Assembly: GCA_938024995.1 (NCBI GenBank)
Contig: CALJDU010000014.1
Coordinates: 1-64,000 of the forward strand
Length of the DNA stretch: 64,000 nucleotides
Origin: an uncultured bacterium
Lineage (GTDB): Bacteria > Myxococcota_A > Polyangia > Polyangiales > Houyiibacteriaceae
Reading direction: 5' to 3'
Position 1 is the first letter of the stretch. Every line of letters begins with the position of its first letter. Of the stretch, positions 25,470-33,928 are shown piece after piece. The position numbers and the translations under genes were made by a program. Below the pieces are notes generated by a model. That model saw nothing but the letters and a program-made list of their open reading frames with translations. It searched no databases and was not told where the DNA came from.

Positions 25470-28097
25470 TCAACCCAAGTACGCCTTGAGGCCCTTGCTC
25501 CGGGACGTGTGCCGAAGACGCCGAATGGCCTTCTCTTTGATCTGCCGAACGCGCTCGCGTGTGGACATCTGCCCGGACGAGACGTCGTCTGGGTCACCGG
25601 CGACCTCGGCGTCCATGAGCGCGTGGAGGAGCTCCATTGTGATCGTGATCGTCTCTTCGATCGGCTCGCCATCTGCGCTCGCGACGCCTCCGGTAATCGT
25701 GGGCGTGAACGAGCGGCTCATGCGCGCGATTTCCGAGACCCGAAGCACTGGCACCGATTCAGGCGTTTCCGCGTCGAACCGGATGCTTCGCTCGATCGGC
25801 GCGCCCTCTTCGGACAGGGTCACCCAACCTCCGTTGATCGTGACGGGCGTCGCGGGGAACTCCGCATCGTCGAAGGTCAAAGCCACGCGGACCGCGTCCA
25901 TCCCGACCGCGCCGGCGACGAACGTCTCGTAGACGCGCTCTTCGGCCGTAATCGGAACGTCATCACTCTCGTAGACGACTTCGCCTTCCCCATCGCGAAG
26001 CGTGACGGCGGTCGGGCTCGGCGTGAACTCTTCATCGAGGAGCACGCTCAGCCGAAAGCCCGTCTCGGTGATCGCGAACGCGAGCTCTGGAGCGCCGCGG
26101 GAGTTGTATGGCTCCGTGATCGTGACCTCGCTCTCCGGGTCGCCTTCCAGCATCGCGGTGAACGTGACTGGCTCACGAACGAAGCGATCGTCGACGAGCT
26201 CCGGAACGAGCGCGCGATAGCCGCGCTGGTTCGCGACCAACGTCATCGGCACGCCCGCGATCTCGACGTCCAAGCTCGCGTCGATCCCAAGAATCGTGAA
26301 GGCCTCGGTTGACGCTTCGATCTCGACCTCGACGTTGCGCGGTCCGCCGCCCAGCGAGGGCCGCGGGTCGACGGTGATGCGCGGGATCTCCGCCTCGTCG
26401 CTCCAGCGCGCGGTCACGATCTCATCCACGAACGCGATCGGCTCTCGACCCGCGATCTCCACCGCTCCGCCACCTTCCGGATACGGCGCCGAGAAGATCA
26501 GACGCGTGACCACGGGCTCCGTTTCGCCCTCCGTCGCGAGCGGCTCCCCATCCGCGCGGACCTCCCAGGTCGGCGTGACCTCGAAGGTCTCGTTCGGATC
26601 ATCGCTCTCGACGATCATCCACGCGACCCCGCCGCTGCCTTCCGGCTCGATCCACGCCGCGCTGATCGAAGGCCCCGGGGACGGGGTCTCGGGGCTGAGC
26701 CACATCGCCCAGGTACGCATGTGCTTTGCGCGCCGTCGCGCGGGTCGACTTGCGCGGGGCCGCGCTCCTTCGAAGACGGGCGTTCGGACGATCGCTTCCG
26801 CGCCCGTGACCGTGGTCGAGGTCTCCATGTTGCTCGCGCCGCTGGTGTCCGTCTCGGCGTCTTGCAGCGCGATCAACAGGTCGAGCACGATCGCGATGGT
26901 CTCCTCGATCGGCTCTCCTTCCGCCGTCATCACGCCACCGGTCACGGGCGTCATCGGGCGGCTCATCTCCGCGATCTCAGACACGCGAAGCATCGGGGGC
27001 GACGCCGGCGTCGCGGCGTCGACGCGCACGCTTCGCTCGACCGCGGCGCCCTCGCCGGAGATCGTCACCCAGCCGCCACCGATCGAGACCATAGTCGCGG
27101 GGAACTCCGCGTCTTCAAACGCGAGCGCGACCTGAACCGCGTCCAGGCCCGCCGCACCGTCGACGACCGCTTGGTAGAGGCGCTCTTCGACGGTCACCGG
27201 GACGTCGTCTTCGTAGAGCACTTCGCCCGCATCGTCGCGGAGCGTCACCGCGGTCGCGAACGCGGCGGGCTCATCCATCAAGGTCGCGACGCGAAAGCCG
27301 GTCTCGGTGAAGGTCACCTCAACGTCTGGATTCGTCGGCGCGTTGTAAGGCTCGATCACCTCGATCGCGACGTCCGCGTCGCGTCCGTCGAGCGTCGCGC
27401 GGAACGTGACCGGCATCCCGGAGAAGTCTTCGCTGAGTTCGGGGATGCGGGCGCGGAAGGCTTGCTGGCTACCGACGAAGGTGTCGACGTTGCGCGCAGC
27501 AGGCGTCACCATCACGGTCTTCTTCACTGTCTTGTACTCAGCAGGGATCTCGATCGCGCGCGTCTCCGCGGGTTTAACGAGCGAGTGTCTTGGGTCGACG
27601 AGAACGCTGAGATCGTCCCACCCCACCTCGACCACATCGTCGACGAACGGGATCGGATCACGCCCGTCGATGTCCACGCTCCCGCCGCCCTCGGGATAGG
27701 GGGCCACGTCGATCTCGCCGTACCAAGCGGGCTCGGCTTCCGGCTCAACGGTCAGCGCGCGGCCTCCGACGCGAACGTCCCACGCCGGAGTCACGTCGAA
27801 CGCTTCTTCGGGGTCATCGCTCTCGACCACCACCCAGGCAACCGCGCCAGCCGCGGTGGACTCGACCCAAGCGGCCGCGATGAACGGCCCGCGAATGACC
27901 GGCGGAACGTCTGCGTCGCCAGCATCTTCGCCAGCGTCTTCGCCAGCATCTTCGCCTCCGTCTTCGCCAGCATCTTCGCCAGCGTCGCCGGCGTCCCCAG
28001 CATCGGCGCCGGTATCGGTCATCGTCGTGTCGTCGTCACCGCAGGCGACCAGCGCGACACACATGAGCGCCGCGAGCCCAAACTTCCAAACCTTCAT
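25470..28097 (-). CDS. Lipoprotein with two fused copies of an unknown 400-residue module
   Basis: ATG 28097 gives MKVWKFGLAAL..LVACGDDD, a clear lipobox (Cys about residue 20), then an acidic DAGED-repeat stalk. Two homologous modules follow: A from about residue 70 and B from about residue 475 to 875. Each begins GPxIxAAWxE, contains APYPEGGG, DPRxSL, ATLDG/AMLEG, ITEPYN-like, TETGFR, AVTLRD.GE, a VGxDAVxVAL segment, GGWVT.S, and ends with EGEPIEETIxI. The same module occurs once in the neighbour at 28181. Module B has no signal peptide or stalk, so an in-frame fusion of two genes removed them. The family and role are unknown; it should sit on the cell surface. Confidence 0.85.
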   Translation of the reverse strand: MKVWKFGLAALMCVALVACGDDDTTMTDTGADAGDAGDAGEDAGEDGGEDAGEDAGEDAGDADVPPVIRGPFIAAAWVESTAAGAVAWVVVESDDPEEAFDVTPAWDVRVGGRALTVEPEAEPAWYGEIDVAPYPEGGGSVDIDGRDPIPFVDDVVEVGWDDLSVLVDPRHSLVKPAETRAIEIPAEYKTVKKTVMVTPAARNVDTFVGSQQAFRARIPELSEDFSGMPVTFRATLDGRDADVAIEVIEPYNAPTNPDVEVTFTETGFRVATLMDEPAAFATAVTLRDDAGEVLYEDDVPVTVEERLYQAVVDGAAGLDAVQVALAFEDAEFPATMVSIGGGWVTISGEGAAVERSVRVDAATPASPPMLRVSEIAEMSRPMTPVTGGVMTAEGEPIEETIAIVLDLLIALQDAETDTSGASNMETSTTVTGAEAIVRTPVFEGARPRASRPARRRAKHMRTWAMWLSPETPSPGPSISAAWIEPEGSGGVAWMIVESDDPNETFEVTPTWEVRADGEPLATEGETEPVVTRLIFSAPYPEGGGAVEIAGREPIAFVDEIVTARWSDEAEIPRITVDPRPSLGGGPRNVEVEIEASTEAFTILGIDASLDVEIAGVPMTLVANQRGYRALVPELVDDRFVREPVTFTAMLEGDPESEVTITEPYNSRGAPELAFAITETGFRLSVLLDEEFTPSPTAVTLRDGEGEVVYESDDVPITAEERVYETFVAGAVGMDAVRVALTFDDAEFPATPVTINGGWVTLSEEGAPIERSIRFDAETPESVPVLRVSEIARMSRSFTPTITGGVASADGEPIEETITITMELLHALMDAEVAGDPDDVSSGQMSTRERVRQIKEKAIRRLRHTSRSKGLKAYLG
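27918..27989. repeat. Six 12-bp tandem units encoding a DAGED stalk
   Basis: Units of GCCAGCATCTTC and close variants follow each other from 27918 to 27989, encoding repeated GEDA on the minus strand. The array keeps frame, so changes in copy number would only alter stalk length in the lipoprotein at 25470. Confidence 0.8.
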
Positions 28098-28180
28098 GCC
28101 GAAAACGTAGGTCGCGCCCGCGAGGGACGTCAGTCGGAAAAAGTACGAGTCCGGCTCCTCTCGAGAGCGCTTCGCGCGGC

Positions 28181-29659
28181 TCAAAGAAGAACGAACGTGA
28201 CCCTTCGGTTCTTCGCTTGTTTGACCTCGTCGTCGTCGCTCTCGTCGCTTGTGCTGAAGACCCTCACAGACAGGTCCAAGTCCGTCAGCGGCGTCTTCAA
28301 GATCTTCCGCATTCCGCTCGTGGTGCTGGACGCTTCGGCGCTGCTCGCCCCGCTTGTTCCGCCTTCGACCTCGGCGTCCTGGAGCATGATCAGGAGCTCC
28401 AGGACGATCTCGATCGTCTCCTCGATGGGTTCTCCGTCCGCCGCCATCACGCCACCGGTGATCGTCGGCGTGAGCGCTCGGCTCATGCGCGCGGTCTCGG
28501 AAACGCGCAACACGGGGACGTCTCCGGCCGACTCTGCGTCGACCCGAACCGCGCGTTCGATCGCGGCGCCGTCTTCGCTCACGGTGACCCAACCCGCGTT
28601 GACCGTGATCAGGGTCGGCGGGAGCTCTGCTCCGTCCAACGTGAGCCCGACGCGGACCACATCCATCCCGATCGCGCCGTCCAAGAAGGTCTCGTACACC
28701 CGCTCTTCGGCCGAGACTGGAACGTCCGCGTTTTCGTAGATCACGCCGCCCGCCTCATCACGTAGCGTGACCGCGGTCGTGGGAAGAGAAGGTTCATCGC
28801 CGACCACCGTCGCCACGCGGAAGCCCGTCTCGGTGATCGACAACGCCATGTCCGGCGCGCCACGGGTGTTGTACGGCGCGGTGACCTCCAGCTCGCTCGG
28901 GCTCTCGCCTTCAAGAGTCGCGCGGAACGTAATCGGCGTTCCGCGAAGCGCTTCATCCGCGAGCTCGGGCACCATCGCGACGTATCCGCGGACATTCGCG
29001 ACGAGCGACATCGGCTCGCCGTTGACCAGTGTCTCGAGGGACGGCGCGTCGCCGAGGCCCTCGAGCAGACCTTGGATGGTCACCTCGACGGCGCGCGTGC
29101 CGCCTTCGAGCGAGGGTCGAGGGTCGACGAAGATCTCACCGATGTCGCCGAGGCCACGCTCCACGACATCGTCGACGAACGGGATCGGTTCCATGCCGTC
29201 GATCGTGATCATCCCGCCGCCCTCCGGATAGGGCGCGCTGAAGACGACGCGAACCGCGACCAGGTCGGTCCGTGGCTCAGCCGCGAACGACGTCTCTTCG
29301 GAACGCACCTCCCAGGCAGGCATCGTGTCGAATGTCTCTTCGGGATCGTCGCTCTGTACCAAGATCCACGCGAGCCCGCCTTCGCCCTCGGGTTCGATCC
29401 ACGCCGTGGAGACGAACGGTCCGCGGTCGACCGGGGGAACGCCCGTGTCTTCGCCCGCATCGGCGGCGTCCTCGCCCCCGACATCCTCGCCCCCGACATC
29501 TTCACCAGCGTCCTCGCTGGCATCCGTTCCGGCGTCTTCGTTACCGACGTCCTCACCAGCGTCCATACCGGCATCGGTCGCTCCGTCATCATCACCGCAA
29601 CCGACCATCGCGACGCACAAGAGCGCCGCGATCCCAAGACTCTTCAACCAGTTCGTCAT
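28181..29659 (-). CDS. Lipoprotein with one copy of the same unknown module
   Basis: ATG 29659 opens MTNWLKSLGIAALLCVAMVGC with lipobox VGC followed by GDDDG, then an acidic Asp/Gly/Glu stalk (DAGEDVG repeats). One module of about 400 residues (GPFVSTAWIEPEGEGG to EGEPIEETIEIV-like) matches modules A and B of the downstream paralogue at 25470. A basic C-terminal tail (KQAKNRRVTFVLL) is unique to this copy. The two genes are 83 bp apart in the same orientation, consistent with tandem duplication. Function unknown. Confidence 0.85.
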   Translation of the reverse strand: MTNWLKSLGIAALLCVAMVGCGDDDGATDAGMDAGEDVGNEDAGTDASEDAGEDVGGEDVGGEDAADAGEDTGVPPVDRGPFVSTAWIEPEGEGGLAWILVQSDDPEETFDTMPAWEVRSEETSFAAEPRTDLVAVRVVFSAPYPEGGGMITIDGMEPIPFVDDVVERGLGDIGEIFVDPRPSLEGGTRAVEVTIQGLLEGLGDAPSLETLVNGEPMSLVANVRGYVAMVPELADEALRGTPITFRATLEGESPSELEVTAPYNTRGAPDMALSITETGFRVATVVGDEPSLPTTAVTLRDEAGGVIYENADVPVSAEERVYETFLDGAIGMDVVRVGLTLDGAELPPTLITVNAGWVTVSEDGAAIERAVRVDAESAGDVPVLRVSETARMSRALTPTITGGVMAADGEPIEETIEIVLELLIMLQDAEVEGGTSGASSAEASSTTSGMRKILKTPLTDLDLSVRVFSTSDESDDDEVKQAKNRRVTFVLL

Positions 29660-29753
29660 CGCGCGAGAACCTATAACAAGGCGCAGTCGCGAGTCAGTCG
29701 TAGAAATTCCGACCGCGGTTTGTCGTGGCCCGCAGAGTTCGCAATATTGAGAC

Positions 29754-30449
29754 GTGGATACAGGCCCCAGCCGTGCGCAAAAAGAAGCCGCCCGCCTCGC
29801 CCTCACAGCGGGTCATCGGGTGGAGAAGCTCGCGCTTGGCGGCCGTGCCATTTTTCGCTTGATGCGCGACGCCAGCGACACCGAGCAAGTGTTCGTGCTC
29901 GGCATATTGATGAACCGCAAGGCGTACCCGCGGTTCTTCGCGCGCTTCGCGTCCGTGGAAGACGGTGACCGACTCATCCGTGAGCGCCCGATCATCGACA
30001 GCAAGAACGTCGACTACGACTGGCTGCGCGGGTTGCCTGAACGCTCGCTCGGGTTTCGCTACGCCAAGCACCTCGACGACAACGGGCTCGACCCCGATCT
30101 CTTTCAGCCGCCTCCCGGGCTCCCCGCGAGCATCGCCTACGTCAGTCAGCGCATGCGCCAGACGCACGACATTTGGCATGTGCTGACCGGTTACTCGACG
30201 CAGATCTCAGGCGAGTCGGCGCTCCTCGCGTTCACGCACGCGATCACCAGCATGCCGATGACCGGGTTCATCTCGCGCGCCGCCGTCGTGCGCAACGGTG
30301 TCAAGCTCTCCTGGCTACGTAGGAACCGCGACGCGACCCGCCGAGGTCACGCCGCGCGGTTCTTGCCATCAGTGCACTGGGAGTCGCGCTGGGAGCAGCC
30401 GCTGGAGGACGTCATCCGCGAGATGCAGATCCCCCCGCGCGCTATCTAG
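29754..30449 (+). CDS. Coq4-family protein
   Basis: A 231-residue homologue of Coq4, the ubiquinone-biosynthesis protein that in eukaryotes performs C1 decarboxylation-hydroxylation and organises the CoQ complex. The metal-binding signature HDIWH (His138, Asp139, His142) followed by VLTGY and SGESALLAF is intact. GTG 29754 is the start; the upstream gene is divergent, 94 bp away. No other ubiquinone gene is in the window, and Myxococcota usually carry menaquinone, so a different substrate or a non-quinone role is possible. Confidence 0.8.
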   Translation: MDTGPSRAQKEAARLALTAGHRVEKLALGGRAIFRLMRDASDTEQVFVLGILMNRKAYPRFFARFASVEDGDRLIRERPIIDSKNVDYDWLRGLPERSLGFRYAKHLDDNGLDPDLFQPPPGLPASIAYVSQRMRQTHDIWHVLTGYSTQISGESALLAFTHAITSMPMTGFISRAAVVRNGVKLSWLRRNRDATRRGHAARFLPSVHWESRWEQPLEDVIREMQIPPRAI

Positions 30450-30482
30450 CGCACGTACATGTGGCCGAACGTCGCGGGCTTG

Positions 30483-32699
30483 CTACTGCGCGAGCGTCGC
30501 GACGCGGATCTCGCGGTCGACCTGGAACACCAGGGTGCCGTTCGCGAGTGAAGGCGAGCGCTCGATCTCTTCGGTGTCGGTGAGACGCGCGGTGTCGAGG
30601 AACTCGCTGTTCAAGTCGGTCAGGTAAAGGTCGCTCGCGAGCACCTCGTGCCCGTTGTCTTCGATCTGCTCAAAGACGAGGTACTGACCGCTCGGGTCAA
30701 AGGAGAGATGTTCACCACCGAGGTGGAAGATCTTCCCGTCGGCGCGTCGCACCAAGTAGAGGCCCGTGCTCAATCCGCGGAAGCTCACGAAGCGACCATC
30801 CGGCGAGAGCTCTGGAGCGAAGTACCGATCGCCCGCGGGTGCGTAGACCTCACGCGACTTCAGCATCGTGTCGACCACGACGATCGCTTCGTTCTCCGCG
30901 AAGACGCGAACCGGTCCGCCGCCCACGGGAGAGGCGTTGCTTCCGTCGAGCGCGATCGCGTGGGTCGGCGTCGCGGAGAAGCTCTGGTCCGGGCTGCGGT
31001 AACCGAGACGCGCACCGTCACGGCTCCACACCGGGTGAAGACCCACGTTGCGACCCGTCGCGATGTCCGTGAGCGTGTTGGTGGACAGCTCGACCAGCGA
31101 GAGGCCGCCAAGGTGATCGTGGGAGAGCGCGACATGCTCGCCGGTCGGAGAGACCGTCGCGCCTTGATACGCGCCGTGCGCGATGGTGCGGATGTCGGTC
31201 AGCGAAGCGGTCGCGGCGACCTCACGCGGCAGCTCGATCATCTCGGAGGGGTCGACCAACGACTCGGTCGCGGAAACGGGCTCCACATCGTCACACGCGA
31301 CGAGCGCGAGCATCGCAACGGTCACCACGCCCGCGCGGCGAAGCGCGCGACCGGCGCGGCGACGGCGGAAGCCCACCAAGGCCAGCAAGCCGAGGAGCGC
31401 CCAGCCCGCGTTGCTGCTGGAGCGGGTTGAAACGGAGCAGCCAGATGAAAGCGTGGAACCGGTGGGGTCGATCATGGGGCTCTCCGTAGGTTCGGGGGCA
31501 GGGGCAGGCTCGGTCGGCTCAGGCTCGGTCGGCTCGGGCTCGGTCGGCTCGGGCTCGGTCGGTTCGGGCTCAGTCGGCTCAGGACCGTCGACGGCTGGAC
31601 CCGTGCAACCACGTCGTCCCGTGGCTTCAACGCAAAGACAGGTGTCGCTTGAGCGACGCAGGCGCCACGAACCGTCGTCGCAGAAGTAGCTGTTGCTGCA
31701 GGCACTGTTGGCGTAGGTCCCGCCGAAGGTGTGCGTACACGAATCGCCCGCCGGCACGATGACCTTGCGGAGACCAATGGAGCACCAGGTCCGGTCGCTG
31801 CTCGCGGCCACTGTGCAGGTCCGTGAACCGGTGACGTATCCCGCGAGGCTGACCTCGATGGTCTGTGGGCCTGCCGCGGAGTCCATCGCGAAGGTGCCGG
31901 TGGAGTTGGAAGACGCGCTCGCGCTTCCCCCGCGGATCGTGACGCGGGCTCCGGCGAGGCGACGAGTGGTGTCTTCGAAGCCGACGCCGATGTCTTCAAA
32001 GACGACGCCGATGAGTCCGCCGCTTCCGCTCGACGGAGGAGGCGTGGGCGCGGGAGGGGTCGGCTCGCTACCGCCCGGGATGTCCGTCGAGCGCCCGAGG
32101 TGGCGCATGATCGCGCGGAAGTGAGCCTCCGCGGCATCCGTCCGGGCGGCCGCGGACCCAAGCAAGCGCGCATCCGGATCGCATCGGTTGGTGAACGCGA
32201 GCTCGGTGAGCGCGGCCGGCATCGAGGTGCGCCGAAGGACCGAGAAGTTGGCCGTCTTGCCGCCACGGTCGCGAAGGCCCCATGCCGCGATCATCTCGGA
32301 CTGAAGATTGTCGCGGAGGTTGCGCGAAGTGGACGAACCGGTCGTGTGGGAGAACGTCTCGGTTCCGGTCGCGGCGGGGGTCGAGGCGTTGGAGTGGATG
32401 CTGACGAAGCGAGAGGCGCCCAAGCTGTTCGCGAAGTCGGATCGACCCGTGAGCGTCACGAAGGTGTCGTTGCTCCGCGTCATCCGAACGCTGACACCCG
32501 CACGCTGCAGCAAGCTCTGGAGTTTCAGAGAGACGTCCAAGACGATGTCCTCTTCTTCCAGGCCGCAACCAACCGCTCCGGGATCGCGACCACCATGACC
32601 AGGGTCAATAACGATCAGCTGCGCGTCTGCAGGGCTGACGTTGAGCACCAGAGCGAAGGCAATGGTGAGGAAGGCGAGCAGGGAATCACGACGGTCCAT
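30483..32699 (-). CDS. Secreted N-acetylmuramoyl-L-alanine amidase fused in frame to a beta-propeller lipoprotein
   Basis: A 738-residue chain. After a signal peptide (ends ADAQ) comes an Amidase_3 domain (VIDPGHGGRDPGAVG, SIHSNAS, ELAFTNRCD) that cleaves the amide bond between muramic acid and the stem peptide. A Pro-rich linker, a carboxypeptidase-regulatory-like beta domain (ARVTIRGGSAS) and a Cys-rich stretch follow, then an EPTEP stalk. At Cys421 to Arg448 lies a MYXO-CTERM-like tail (Cys, hydrophobic segment, four Arg at 445-448). The frame continues with no stop into a second hydrophobic segment and lipobox LVAC (Cys469), then a TolB-like beta-propeller (469-738) with SPTGEHVALS-, SRDGARLGY- and SPDGRFVSF-type blades. 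Confidence 0.87.
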   Translation of the reverse strand: MDRRDSLLAFLTIAFALVLNVSPADAQLIVIDPGHGGRDPGAVGCGLEEEDIVLDVSLKLQSLLQRAGVSVRMTRSNDTFVTLTGRSDFANSLGASRFVSIHSNASTPAATGTETFSHTTGSSTSRNLRDNLQSEMIAAWGLRDRGGKTANFSVLRRTSMPAALTELAFTNRCDPDARLLGSAAARTDAAEAHFRAIMRHLGRSTDIPGGSEPTPPAPTPPPSSGSGGLIGVVFEDIGVGFEDTTRRLAGARVTIRGGSASASSNSTGTFAMDSAAGPQTIEVSLAGYVTGSRTCTVAASSDRTWCSIGLRKVIVPAGDSCTHTFGGTYANSACSNSYFCDDGSWRLRRSSDTCLCVEATGRRGCTGPAVDGPEPTEPEPTEPEPTEPEPTEPEPTEPAPAPEPTESPMIDPTGSTLSSGCSVSTRSSSNAGWALLGLLALVGFRRRRAGRALRRAGVVTVAMLALVACDDVEPVSATESLVDPSEMIELPREVAATASLTDIRTIAHGAYQGATVSPTGEHVALSHDHLGGLSLVELSTNTLTDIATGRNVGLHPVWSRDGARLGYRSPDQSFSATPTHAIALDGSNASPVGGGPVRVFAENEAIVVVDTMLKSREVYAPAGDRYFAPELSPDGRFVSFRGLSTGLYLVRRADGKIFHLGGEHLSFDPSGQYLVFEQIEDNGHEVLASDLYLTDLNSEFLDTARLTDTEEIERSPSLANGTLVFQVDREIRVATLAQ
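31507..31581. repeat. Five 15-bp tandem units encoding the EPTEP stalk
   Basis: Five units of GGCTCGGTCGGCTCG and close variants run from 31507 to 31581 and encode a repeated EPTEP on the minus strand of the amidase gene. Frame is kept in every copy. Confidence 0.85.
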
Positions 32700-32874
32700 C
32701 GCTCCCTAACAAAGCAAACATCGATCCGAACCGCTTCGGGGACTTTTCCAAATGGTTTCAAGGTAGTTGCGGAGGCAAGTCCTCACTGTTCAAGCTCAGG
32801 GTACGGGCGCTGTTCAAATTCTGGTCACACGACTGAGCAGCGTCACAGGCGATGTCCATTGAGCCCGGAAACGG

Positions 32875-32913
32875 ACCTGGCACCGTGACCTGGCACCGTG
32901 ACCTGGCACCACG
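32875..32913. repeat. Three 13-bp tandem repeats
   Basis: ACCTGGCACCGTG occurs twice and ACCTGGCACCACG once, end to end. The array sits just beyond a terminator. It may be a protein-binding cluster or a remnant of a repeated extragenic element. Confidence 0.8.
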
Positions 32914-32917
32914 CACG

Positions 32918-32953
32918 AAAAACGAAAAACGCCCGGCCGAAGCCAGGCGTTTT
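32918..32953 (-). terminator. Rho-independent terminator of the thioredoxin-like gene
   Basis: Read on the minus strand, AAAACGCCTGGC pairs with GCCGGGCGTTTT around a TTCG loop (one mismatch), followed by a TTTTTCG tract. It lies about 20 bp past the stop codon at 32974. Confidence 0.85.
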
Positions 32954-32973
32954 GACGGTTGTTGTGGTCGAAG

Positions 32974-33789
32974 CTAGCGGGTCGAGGCCGCAAGCGCCGA
33001 GGCCACACCCGAGCCTTGGTGACCCACTCCGTTGCCGTAGTAGAGCACGTTCATCGTCTCGGCATCGACAATCCAACCCTGCGGAATGGTCGAGAGCACA
33101 CCATACGAACGGCTCGAGTCCGGCTCTGCCCAGACCTCGTATGGAATGCCGAAGCTCGACTTCCAAGAGCTCAAGAAACCGCCCGTGACCGCGCCGTAGT
33201 ACTGGTCCTGGAAGAGCGACTCGACGAAGTACGCGCCTTGGCTCGCGTAGGTCGAGTGGAGGTTGATCATCGACGGAATCTCCGCGCGACACGCACCACA
33301 CCAGCCTGCGCCAGTGGCCCAAACCAGGACCTTCACGTTCGGATCGTCGCGAACTTCAGACCAACGTCGAGTGGCACCCGTGGAGTCGCGGAAGGTGAGG
33401 TCACCCATCGTGTTGCCACGCTGAACACCATACGGACCCGACGGGAAGGGAGTGGTCTCGTCCACCGGAGGAGGAGGTGGGGGGGGATCCTCGGGGGGCG
33501 GCGGGGGGGGATCCTCGGGGGGCGGATCTTCAGGAGGTGGGTCCATCGACGGAGGCGGATCCTCAGGCGGCGGGTCCGCCGGTGGGTCCATCGACGGCGG
33601 TGGGTCCTCGGAGGGAGGTGGGTCCTCCATCAAGCTGATCCCATCATCTGGATCGGCAGGATCGCGCTCAGTTCGGTCGATCGGCCCCGTCGAGGCGGCG
33701 TCACCCACACACCCCGAAGCACCAACAAGAATCGCCATGGCAACTGCAAGCAGATTTGCCGAGACGAGAGGAATACGAACGGCCACCAT
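32974..33789 (-). CDS. Thioredoxin-like lipoprotein with Pro-rich stalk
   Basis: ATG 33789 gives a lipoprotein signal with lipobox SGC and the following VGD. A stalk of about 75 residues made of EDPPP and MDPP repeats leads to a redoxin/TlpA-like domain (about 125-271) with the redox pair in GWCGACRAEIPS, i.e. WCGAC. The cis-Pro loop (STIPQGWIVDAETM) is present. It likely acts as an outer-surface disulfide or peroxide-handling enzyme. It is divergent from the trypsin-like genes downstream on the plus strand, and it shares the GCVGD/GCVGE start of the mature protein with both of them. Confidence 0.85.
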   Translation of the reverse strand: MVAVRIPLVSANLLAVAMAILVGASGCVGDAASTGPIDRTERDPADPDDGISLMEDPPPSEDPPPSMDPPADPPPEDPPPSMDPPPEDPPPEDPPPPPPEDPPPPPPPVDETTPFPSGPYGVQRGNTMGDLTFRDSTGATRRWSEVRDDPNVKVLVWATGAGWCGACRAEIPSMINLHSTYASQGAYFVESLFQDQYYGAVTGGFLSSWKSSFGIPYEVWAEPDSSRSYGVLSTIPQGWIVDAETMNVLYYGNGVGHQGSGVASALAASTR

Positions 33790-33880
33790 GTCACCCAAGG
33801 TATATGAGTATTTTCACGAGATCAACCAATATTCATATCAGCAAAACGCTCAACGATCTGTTTTGTAAGTGTGAAATGAG

Positions 33881-33908
33881 TTGCGGGAATTCTGGATGAT
33901 AGTATTAT
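33881..33908 (+). promoter_or_regulatory. Putative sigma-70-type promoter of the first trypsin-like gene
   Basis: TTGCGG (33881-33886) and TATTAT (33903-33908) are 16 bp apart. The predicted start of transcription (about 33915) lies upstream of a GAGAGGAGGG ribosome binding site and the GTG at 33929, and past the in-frame ATG at 33911. The surrounding 150 bp are AT-rich compared with the window. Confidence 0.55.
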
Positions 33909-33928
33909 CGATGATGAGAGGAGGGCCT

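Larger units (their letters stand above)
32700..32973. other. Intergenic region between amidase and thioredoxin-like genes
   Basis: No ORF is supported in this 274-bp stretch. It holds the ribosome binding and promoter area of the amidase gene, three 13-bp repeats (32875-32913) and a terminator for the thioredoxin-like gene (32918-32953). Confidence 0.6.

Noticed and set aside
27918..27989. Short regular repeats that might suggest a CRISPR array (also 31507-31581 and 35300-35404)
   Set aside because: The units are 12-15 bp with no spacers and encode in-frame stalks of lipoproteins or secreted enzymes.
26721..28739. A 672-residue open frame on the plus strand across the lipoprotein genes
   Set aside because: Rich in Arg/His/Asp with no motif, and antisense to a clear lipoprotein with signal peptide and repeats.
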